A DNA stretch of 13,230 nucleotides from an uncultured beta proteobacterium (lineage in GTDB: Bacteria; Pseudomonadota; Gammaproteobacteria; Burkholderiales; Burkholderiaceae_C). Below are positions 7,805-13,230 of this stretch, in pieces. Position numbers and translations under genes: made by a program. The stretch spans positions 1 to 13,230 of the forward strand of contig CAJBVC010000806.1 of the NCBI GenBank assembly GCA_903958915.1, given 5' to 3'. The notes beneath the pieces were generated by a model. It had not been told where the DNA came from. It did no database searches and saw only the letters and a program-made list of their open reading frames with translations. Every line of letters begins with the position of its first letter. Positions within the stretch are counted from its first letter, which is position 1.

Positions 7805-8887
7805 ATGGATCGTCGTTCAATCATCAAGCATGCCGGTATTGCCGGTGTTTTGGCCGCTGCAGCGGCGCCGGCCGTACACGCGCAGGCCGCTATTCGCTGG
7901 CGCCTGGCGTCGAGTTTCCCCAAGTCGCTGGACACGATTTATGGTGGTGCCGAGGTGTTTGCCAAAGCCGTCAAGGCCATGTCCGGTGGCAAGTTCGAGA
8001 TCTCGGTCCATGCCGGTGGTGAGTTGATGCCACCCTTTGGCGTGGTGGACGGCGTCCAGAACGGTACCGTCGAAATGTGCCACACCGTGCCCTACTATTT
8101 CTATGGCAAGAACCCGGCGTTCTCGCTGGGCTCGGCCATTCCCTTTGGCTTGAACGCCCGCCAGATGACGGCCTGGATGCTGCACGGCAATGGGCGCAAG
8201 CTGATGAATGAGTTGTATGCCGGTTACAACATGGTCAGCTTTGCTGGCGGCAACACCGGCACGCAAATGGGTGGCTGGTACCGCAAGGAAATCAAGTCGT
8301 CCGCCGACTTCAAGGGTTTGAAAATGCGCCTGGGTGGTGCCCTGGTGGGCGAGGTGATGCAGAAGATGGGTGCAGTGCCACAGAGTATTCCCGGTGGCGA
8401 GGTCTACCAGGCCCTGGAGAAGGGCACCATTGACGCTGCGGAATGGGTGGGTCCGTACGATGACCAGAAGTTGGGCTTCAACAAAGTGGCTCCGTTCTAC
8501 TACTATCCCGGCTGGTGGGAAGGTGGCCCAGAGGTGGACTTCTTCATCAACCAGAAAGCATTGGACGGCCTGTCTGCAGAAAACAAGGCGATCATTGACG
8601 CGGCCAGCCAGTATGCCGCCGTAGACATGCTGGCCAAGTACGATGCCTTCAATCCCAAAGCCCTGAAACAACTGGTGGCTGCCAAGACCAAGGTTTTGCC
8701 GTTCTCCCAGGAAGTGATGGAAGCGTCCTTCAAGGCCGCCAAGGAAGTGTTTGCGGAAAACGACGCCAAGAGCCCGGAGTGGAAAAAGATTTACGCCGAT
8801 CTGCGCGAATTCCAGCGCGACCAGGTGCTGTGGTTCCGCTTCGCCGAGTCACGTTTCGACAGCTTTATGGCGTCGCAAAAACTGTAA
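7805..8887 (+). CDS. dctP: TRAP transporter periplasmic solute receptor, TakP-like (2-oxoacid type)
   Basis: A 360-residue periplasmic receptor that captures an organic acid and hands it to the DctQM membrane subunits. The start is the ATG at 7805, with GGAG eight bases upstream. The same frame runs 28 codons further up, but those residues are not family-like. The N-terminus DRRSIIKHAGIAGVLAAAAA has a twin-arginine motif (RR-x-I-I-K) and an AVHA-Q cleavage site near 26/27, so export by Tat is likely. From memory, the mature protein closely follows Rhodobacter TakP, which binds pyruvate and other 2-oxoacids with sodium. Shared stretches are WRLASSFPKSLDTIYGGAE (32-50), GGNTGTQMGGW (148-158), GLKMRLGG (171-178, with the carboxylate-binding Arg at 175), EWVGPYDD (213-220) and YYYPGWWEGGP (232-242). 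The ligand is inferred from this similarity. The matching dctQM genes lie convergently on the other strand. Confidence 0.93.
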   Translation: MDRRSIIKHAGIAGVLAAAAAPAVHAQAAIRWRLASSFPKSLDTIYGGAEVFAKAVKAMSGGKFEISVHAGGELMPPFGVVDGVQNGTVEMCHTVPYYFYGKNPAFSLGSAIPFGLNARQMTAWMLHGNGRKLMNELYAGYNMVSFAGGNTGTQMGGWYRKEIKSSADFKGLKMRLGGALVGEVMQKMGAVPQSIPGGEVYQALEKGTIDAAEWVGPYDDQKLGFNKVAPFYYYPGWWEGGPEVDFFINQKALDGLSAENKAIIDAASQYAAVDMLAKYDAFNPKALKQLVAAKTKVLPFSQEVMEASFKAAKEVFAENDAKSPEWKKIYADLREFQRDQVLWFRFAESRFDSFMASQKL

Positions 8888-8904
8888 ATCGCGCACCCTA
8901 AGCC

Positions 8905-8933
8905 AAAAAAAACCCCGCATTGCGGGGTTTTTT
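8905..8933. terminator. Bidirectional intrinsic terminator between dctP and dctM
   Basis: CCCCGC (8913-8918) pairs with GCGGGG (8922-8927) around an ATT loop. Eight As precede the stem (8905-8912) and six Ts follow it (8928-8933), so both strands end in stem plus U-tract. It sits 17 bases after the dctP stop and 45 bases beyond the dctM stop, closing both convergent units. Confidence 0.9.
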
Positions 8934-8978
8934 CATGGTGCGCCAGTGGGGTGCGGCGCACCCACTGGCCATCACAGC

Positions 8979-10781
8979 CTACTTCTTGTTCTTGTCCATC
9001 GATTCCATCATCGCCTTCATCGGGTCATCATCGGCCACCGGCGGCGCATTCGACGCAGGGCCTGATGCCGGGCTTGACGGGACTTCCGGCGCTGATGCAT
9101 CGATTGACGGTGCCGGCGCTTCCGGGGCCGCTTGCTGCATATCGGCCTGCATCTGCGCGCCAATCTTGTCCATGTCGTAGACCTCCTGTTTGTCAAGGCC
9201 GCTGGACACAATGCCGGGGAAGAAAATAATCAGGGTCACCATCACGATCTGAATGATCACAAAAGGTACCGCGCCCCAGTAGATTTGCATGGTGGTCACC
9301 GGCTCGATCATCTTTTTGGTGATGCGGTCGGTGTACGCGCGGGACGCGGCAACGCTGCGCAGGTAAAACAGTGCAAAACCAAACGGTGGGTGCATGAACG
9401 AGGTCTGCATGTTCACGCCCAGCAGCACGCCAAACCAGATCAGGTCGATGCCCAGCTTTTCTGCCACCGGTGCCAGCAGCGGCACCACGATAAAGGCCAA
9501 TTCAAAGAAGTCCAGGAAGAACGCCAGGAAGAACACCAGCAGGTTCACCACAATCAGAAAACCGGTCTGACCACCGGGCAAACCGGTCAGCAGATGCTCC
9601 ACCCATTTCTGGCCATCGACCCCCTGAAACACCAGGCTGAAGATGGTGGAGCCTATCAGGATGAACAACACAAAGCTCGCCAGTTTGGTGGTGGAGGTGA
9701 GCGCCTGTTTGAGCAGCTTCATGTTCAGGCGTCCGCGTGCCATGGCCATCATGAACGCGCCCAGTGCGCCCATGGCGCCGCCTTCGGTGGGTGTGGCAAT
9801 GCCCAAAAAGATCGTGCCCAGCACCAGAAAGATCAGCAGCAGCGGGGGGATCAACACAAACGTGACCCGCTCGGCCATGCGCGACAGCATTCCCATTCGG
9901 GTGACCTTGTTGATGGATGCAATCACAAAGGCCAGCGTCACGCCGGCGCACATCGACACCACAATGGTCTCGTCGGTGGCAACACTTTCAACTTTTTCGC
10001 CCTTGAACCAGGTATAGACGTCGGCGTAATGTTGGCCAAAGTACACCGCCACACCGGTGGTGATGATGGTCAGGATCAGCAGCGACGTGAGGCCGCTGTT
10101 GCCGTTGTCCTCCCGAATGGTGCGCGCTTCCGGTGGCAGGGCGGGCACCATCGCCGGGCGAAAGATCGCTACCAGAATGACGAATCCCACATACATGCCG
10201 GTCAGCATGAAGCCGGGGATAAACGCGCCCTTGTACATCTCCCCGACGCTACGTCCCATCTGGTCGGCCAAAATGATGAGCACCAGGGATGGCGGAATGA
10301 TTTGCGCCAGCGTGCCGGAAGCGGCAATGACGCCGGAGGCGATGCGGCGGTCATAGCCATAACGCAACATGATGGGCAATGAAATGAGGCCCATGGAAAT
10401 CACAGACGCTGCCACCACGCCGGTGGTCGCCGCCAGCAAGGCGCCTACAAAGATCACCGCAAATGCCAGCCCACCACGGATCGGGCCAAACAACTGGCCA
10501 ATGGTCTCGAGCAGGTCTTCGGCCATGCCACTGCGCTCCAGAATCAAGCCCATCAAGGTAAAGAATGGAATCGCCAGCAGTGTGTCGTTTTGCATGATGC
10601 CAAACAGCCGCAGCGGCAGTGCCTGCAGCAATGCTTCCGGCAACATGCCCAGTTGTACGCCCACAAATCCGAAGAACAGTCCACATGCACCCAGACTGAA
10701 CGCGACGGGAAAACCCATCAACAGAAACACGACCAGCCCGCCAAACATGATGGGGGCCATATTGTTGGTAATAAATTCCAT
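8979..10781 (-). CDS. dctM: TRAP transporter large permease subunit (DctM), enlarged form
   Basis: The ion-transporting membrane subunit of a TRAP transporter, which drives uptake of the receptor-bound acid with sodium. It has 600 residues against about 430 for a standard DctM. Family landmarks are GGLVVFLLMGFPVAFSLG (14-31), NDTLLAIPFFTLMG (65-78), GALLAATTGVVAASVISMG (113-131), ASGTLAQIIPPSLVLII (154-170) and LGIATPTEGGAMGALGA (326-342), followed by DFFELAFIVVPLL (424-436). The extra length comes from a region at about 205-310 with additional hydrophobic segments and a hydrophilic loop, and from a Pro/Ala/Ser- and Asp-rich tail at about 526-600 that should be disordered. TakP-type partners are, as I recall, among the larger DctM forms. 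The start ATG at 10781 has GGAG nine bases upstream and lies 14 bases after the dctQ stop, so dctQ and dctM are translated from one message. Confidence 0.95.
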   Translation of the reverse strand: MEFITNNMAPIMFGGLVVFLLMGFPVAFSLGACGLFFGFVGVQLGMLPEALLQALPLRLFGIMQNDTLLAIPFFTLMGLILERSGMAEDLLETIGQLFGPIRGGLAFAVIFVGALLAATTGVVAASVISMGLISLPIMLRYGYDRRIASGVIAASGTLAQIIPPSLVLIILADQMGRSVGEMYKGAFIPGFMLTGMYVGFVILVAIFRPAMVPALPPEARTIREDNGNSGLTSLLILTIITTGVAVYFGQHYADVYTWFKGEKVESVATDETIVVSMCAGVTLAFVIASINKVTRMGMLSRMAERVTFVLIPPLLLIFLVLGTIFLGIATPTEGGAMGALGAFMMAMARGRLNMKLLKQALTSTTKLASFVLFILIGSTIFSLVFQGVDGQKWVEHLLTGLPGGQTGFLIVVNLLVFFLAFFLDFFELAFIVVPLLAPVAEKLGIDLIWFGVLLGVNMQTSFMHPPFGFALFYLRSVAASRAYTDRITKKMIEPVTTMQIYWGAVPFVIIQIVMVTLIIFFPGIVSSGLDKQEVYDMDKIGAQMQADMQQAAPEAPAPSIDASAPEVPSSPASGPASNAPPVADDDPMKAMMESMDKNKK

Positions 10782-10795
10782 GGTGCTGGTCTCCG

Positions 10796-11395
10796 TCAGG
10801 CAGCTTTGGTCTTGGACTCGGCCAGGGCCCGAATGGCCTCGGCCAGATCTTCCTCAGCGGTCTTCTCGACCTTTTTGAAGGTCGGATCATCAATCAGCCC
10901 CTGCAGGAAGGCGAGCCGCTTGATGAGTTCCGACCACCCCTGCAGCAGCAGCAGTGCAAAGCCCAACGGCATCATGGCGTACACCGGCCAGCGAATCAGC
11001 CCACCTGCATTGGACGACATCTCGCCGGTGTGGTAACCCTTGAGGAAAAACGGGATGGAGTACCACAGGATTGCCAGGCACATGGGCGTGAGGAAAAACG
11101 TAAATCCAAACACGTCAATCCAGATCTGCGCGCGCTTGGACAACTTGCTGGAGATCACGTCAATCTTCACATGCTCCCCATTGAGCAGGGTGTAGGCGGA
11201 GGCGATCAGAAACGATGCCGCAAACAGATACCACTGCACCTCCAGAAATGCGTTCGACCCCACGTTAAAGGCTTTGCGCACCACGGCGTTGAGGGCGCTG
11301 ATGACGGTGGAGGCCAATATCAGCCAGATCACGTATTTGCCAAGCTGGCCATTCAACCAGTCAACGGCCTTTGAAAATTTGAGTAAAGCGTTCAT
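10796..11395 (-). CDS. dctQ: TRAP transporter small permease subunit (DctQ)
   Basis: The 199-residue small membrane subunit that pairs with DctM in the inner membrane. Four hydrophobic helices are visible at about 21-40, 52-72, 93-118 and 135-155. The family-typical segments VISALNAVVRKAFNVGSNAFLE (starting at 31) and LNGEHVKIDV (71-80) are present, the latter with the conserved short basic/acidic turn after the second helix. The charged C-terminal tail after about 165 (TFKKVEKTAEEDLAEAIRAL) is predicted to be helical and lies outside the membrane. The start ATG at 11395 has GGAG about five bases upstream. The gene follows nhaD after 28 bp and precedes dctM by 14 bp on the same strand, which suggests one operon nhaD-dctQ-dctM. 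The receptor gene that completes the system is on the opposite strand beyond dctM. Confidence 0.93.
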   Translation of the reverse strand: MNALLKFSKAVDWLNGQLGKYVIWLILASTVISALNAVVRKAFNVGSNAFLEVQWYLFAASFLIASAYTLLNGEHVKIDVISSKLSKRAQIWIDVFGFTFFLTPMCLAILWYSIPFFLKGYHTGEMSSNAGGLIRWPVYAMMPLGFALLLLQGWSELIKRLAFLQGLIDDPTFKKVEKTAEEDLAEAIRALAESKTKAA

Positions 11396-11423
11396 GACGT
11401 CTCCGTTTGAAGGGTGCTTGATT

Positions 11424-12707
11424 CTAGTGAGTCAGGTTGTACTGCACGATGTACACCACTGCGCCACACAAATAGCCTATCAGGGCCAGCCAGCTGATCT
11501 TGCGCAGGTACCAGCCAAAACTGATTTTCTCCAGGCCCATGGCCGCCACACCTGCGGCAGACCCGATAATCAAAATGGACCCGCCGGTTCCGGCGCAGTA
11601 GGCAATGAACTCCCACAGAAAACTGTCGGTGGGGTACTGGGCCAGGTTGTACATGCCCATGGACGCTGCCACCAGAGGCACGTTGTCCACGATGGCGCTG
11701 ACCAGCCCGATGATGATGACGATGACATCGAGCCGCCCCACGGTCTTGTCCAGCGCCTGCGCCAGGGAGGACAGGATGTGGGTGTGCTCCAGAGTTGCCA
11801 CCGCCAGCAGAATGCCAATGAAGAAGACGATGGAGGCCATGTCAATTTTTGTCAAGGCGCGAACCAGGGTCAGATGCTCCTTGTCGTCGTCGGTCTTGCC
11901 ACGGTGCATAAAGTCGCCAACGGCCCACAAAACTCCCAAGCCAAACAAGATACCCAGAAAGGGTGGCAGGCCAGTAATGCCCTTGAACACCGGCACCAGT
12001 ACCAGTACGCCCAGACCCATGAAGAACATCAGGTTCTTTTCAAAGTGAGTGGCCATGCAGGTGACGCCGCCAACATTGCGCGGTGGTGCGATGACATCCT
12101 GGCCTTTGAGCGCACGGGCGGTGATGGCCAGTGGCACCAGCAGGCTGATGGCCGACGCCAGAAACACGGACTTCATGATGGACAACGACGTGATCTGACC
12201 ACCGATCCACAGCATGGTGGTGGTGACGTCACCAATGGGTGTCCACGCCCCCCCCGCATTGGCGGCAATGACGATGATGCCGGCGAAAAACAGGCGGTCG
12301 TCCTGCTTGTCAAGCAACTTCTTCATCAGCGACACCATCACAATCGTGGTGGTCAGGTTGTCAAGAATGGCGCTCAGGAAAAAAGTGACAAAACCCACCA
12401 GCCACATCAAGTTGGACAGCTTGGCGGTTCGGATGCGCGAGGTGATCACGTAGAACCCGTCGTGGGCGTCGACCAGTTCCACAATGGTCATGGCACCAAT
12501 CAGAAAAAACACAATCTGTGCGGTTCCCATCAGCGACTCGCCCAATTCCGCACTCACCATGCTTTGCTTGCCTGAGCCCAGCGCATAAATCGTCCACAAC
12601 AGTCCCGCGCCGATGAGGGCCGATGCGGACTTGTTGATCTTGAGCGGGTGTTCCAGCGCGATGGCGGCGTACGCCAGCACAAAGACGATGACGAGTGCAG
12701 TAATCAT
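11424..12707 (-). CDS. nhaD: Sodium:proton antiporter NhaD
   Basis: A 427-residue inner-membrane antiporter of the NhaD branch of the ion transporter (ArsB/NhaD) superfamily, which expels Na+ (and Li+) in exchange for H+. Characteristic stretches are ALEHPLKINKSASAL (17-31) after the first helix, FLSAILDNLTTTIVMVSL (110-127), AANAGGAWTPIGDVTTTMLW (148-167) and GLVSAIVDNVPLVAASMGMY (334-353). The DN pairs at 116-117 and 341-342 lie in the two pseudo-symmetric halves expected for this fold. About 11-13 membrane segments are visible, and the length is close to that of characterised NhaD proteins. The ATG at 12707 has GGAAG a few bases upstream, and its first bases overlap the stop of a possible 23-residue mini-ORF. 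dctQ follows 28 bp downstream on the same strand. No Na+-sensing element is recognisable. Confidence 0.93.
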   Translation of the reverse strand: MITALVIVFVLAYAAIALEHPLKINKSASALIGAGLLWTIYALGSGKQSMVSAELGESLMGTAQIVFFLIGAMTIVELVDAHDGFYVITSRIRTAKLSNLMWLVGFVTFFLSAILDNLTTTIVMVSLMKKLLDKQDDRLFFAGIIVIAANAGGAWTPIGDVTTTMLWIGGQITSLSIMKSVFLASAISLLVPLAITARALKGQDVIAPPRNVGGVTCMATHFEKNLMFFMGLGVLVLVPVFKGITGLPPFLGILFGLGVLWAVGDFMHRGKTDDDKEHLTLVRALTKIDMASIVFFIGILLAVATLEHTHILSSLAQALDKTVGRLDVIVIIIGLVSAIVDNVPLVAASMGMYNLAQYPTDSFLWEFIAYCAGTGGSILIIGSAAGVAAMGLEKISFGWYLRKISWLALIGYLCGAVVYIVQYNLTH

Positions 12708-12775
12708 GGTGACTTCCAGGTGGAGTGTCGAGGCGGAATGGGTGTGTTTGCAGCTGGAGGCATGGGAATCTCCAT
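12704..12775 (-). CDS. Possible 23-residue mini-ORF bridging crcB and nhaD
   Basis: An ATG at 12775-12773 overlaps the crcB stop as TAATG. The frame then runs 23 codons to a TGA at 12706-12704 that overlaps the nhaD start as ATGA. The peptide begins MEIPMPPAANTPIPP and is proline-rich, with no recognisable domain or membrane segment. It has no ribosome binding site of its own and could be read only by ribosomes ending crcB. It may be chance, or a small coupler that carries translation from crcB into nhaD. Confidence 0.25.
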   Translation of the reverse strand: MEIPMPPAANTPIPPRHSTWKSP

Positions 12776-13170
12776 TACGTTGCCGCAGGCACCAGAAGAC
12801 CTGCGGTCTTCATGCCCAATACAGTGAGCGCGAGAGACCCGAACAAGTGCAGTGCCGCGGTTGCCAGCGCCAGCGCGTAGCGCTGCTGCCCTAGCATGGC
12901 CACCACTTCGGCCGAGAAACTGGAAAACGTGGTGAGCGCACCCAGAAACCCCGTGACCAGAGCAAGACGCCAGACCGGGTCGATGGCGGGCAGTGTCTGA
13001 AACACCGCCACGCAGATGCCCACCAGGTAACCGCCGATCAGGTTTGCAGCCAGTGTTCCGAGTGGCAGCACCTGCCCAGAGCCATCCAGGGGGTTGAGCC
13101 ACAGGTTGAGTTGCCAGCGCGACAAGGCTCCCAACGAGGCACCGATACAGATGGCAAACACAGACAACAT
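12775..13170 (-). CDS. crcB: Fluoride ion channel CrcB/Fluc
   Basis: A 131-residue inner-membrane protein that works as an antiparallel dimer and lets fluoride leave the cell, preventing inhibition of enzymes such as enolase. It has the family's four membrane helices and normal length (~125-130). Diagnostic motifs are GASLGALSRW (10-19), GTLAANLIGGYLVG (38-51, with the pore Asn at 43) and GFLGALTTFSSFSAEV (74-89). The last contains the TTFSSFS segment that supplies the pore Phe residues and the central sodium site of Fluc. The ATG at 13170 has no good ribosome binding site and may depend on coupling to whatever is translated just upstream. No fluoride riboswitch (crcB motif RNA) can be recognised in the 60 bases available upstream. 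Confidence 0.93.
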   Translation of the reverse strand: MLSVFAICIGASLGALSRWQLNLWLNPLDGSGQVLPLGTLAANLIGGYLVGICVAVFQTLPAIDPVWRLALVTGFLGALTTFSSFSAEVVAMLGQQRYALALATAALHLFGSLALTVLGMKTAGLLVPAAT

Positions 13171-13176
13171 GGGATG

Positions 13177-13230
13177 CTATTGTGCTCCGCGAGGCCGACG
13201 TGTTTTCGCCGTCATGGTGCGGCAAGGGCA
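13177..13230 (-). CDS. Possible C-terminal tail of an upstream gene, cut by window edge
   Basis: On the minus strand a frame open at the right edge ends at TAG (13179-13177), giving a basic tail TAKTRRPRGAQ. The stop lies six bases before the crcB ATG, and crcB lacks its own ribosome binding site, which would fit a coupled upstream gene. Seventeen codons are too few to identify a family, and the frame could be chance. Confidence 0.25.
   Translation of the reverse strand, partial: CPCRTMTAKTRRPRGAQ

Noticed and set aside
9132..10382. 416-codon plus-strand frame opposite dctM
   Set aside because: It has extreme His/Gln/Asp content, as expected from the complement of membrane-protein codons, and dctM on the other strand is intact.
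11274..12575. 433-codon plus-strand frame opposite nhaD
   Set aside because: Same reason: His/Gln/Asp-rich antisense reading of a hydrophobic membrane protein.
13171..13230. Fluoride riboswitch upstream of crcB
   Set aside because: The 60 bases before the crcB ATG lack the conserved elements of the crcB-motif RNA. A riboswitch further upstream cannot be excluded because the window ends.

Overview
The window reads as an ordinary chromosomal segment of a betaproteobacterium, most likely Burkholderiales/Comamonadaceae (Rhodoferax- or Polaromonas-like). This rests on the high-GC, densely packed coding sequence, the ispA-dxs pair, the TakP-like TRAP receptor and NhaD. The genus is an inference from recalled protein families, not from a search. 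There are no rRNA or tRNA genes, insertion sequences, CRISPR arrays or phage genes.

Layout, left to right. (1) Positions 1-4537 hold a run of four minus-strand genes. In transcription order they are a Rieske oxygenase alpha subunit, an EamA/DMT permease, a DUF3616 protein and a diacylglycerol-kinase-family lipid kinase cut by the left edge. The Rieske and DMT genes are 58 bp apart, and the last two overlap by one base (TAATG). A 329-base gap with no gene (2051-2379) separates the two pairs. (2) A divergent intergenic region (4538-4733) carries two hairpins, the second an intrinsic terminator, placed just before the Rieske ribosome binding site. (3) The plus-strand isoprenoid pair ispA-dxs covers 4734-7630: farnesyl diphosphate synthase, and the enzyme that starts the MEP pathway by making 1-deoxyxylulose 5-phosphate. 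(4) A TRAP transporter is split over both strands. The receptor gene (7805-8887, plus) faces the large membrane subunit (8979-10781, minus) and the small one (10796-11395, minus) across a shared bidirectional terminator at 8905-8933. (5) Upstream of dctQM on the minus strand lie nhaD (11424-12707) and crcB (12775-13170), with the possible tail of another gene at the right edge.

Working together: IspA and Dxs supply prenyl diphosphates for quinone and undecaprenyl lipids. The TRAP system probably imports a 2-oxoacid or related organic acid with sodium. NhaD, 28 bp upstream of dctQ and possibly co-transcribed, could pump that sodium back out. CrcB exports fluoride. The Rieske oxygenase has no reductase or ferredoxin gene nearby, so its electron donor and substrate cannot be read from the window.

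I found no clear undescribed multi-gene system. The observations most worth following are the hairpin-terminator leader of the Rieske gene, the nhaD-dctQM linkage, the enlarged DctM with its low-complexity tail, and a 23-codon overlapping mini-ORF between crcB and nhaD.
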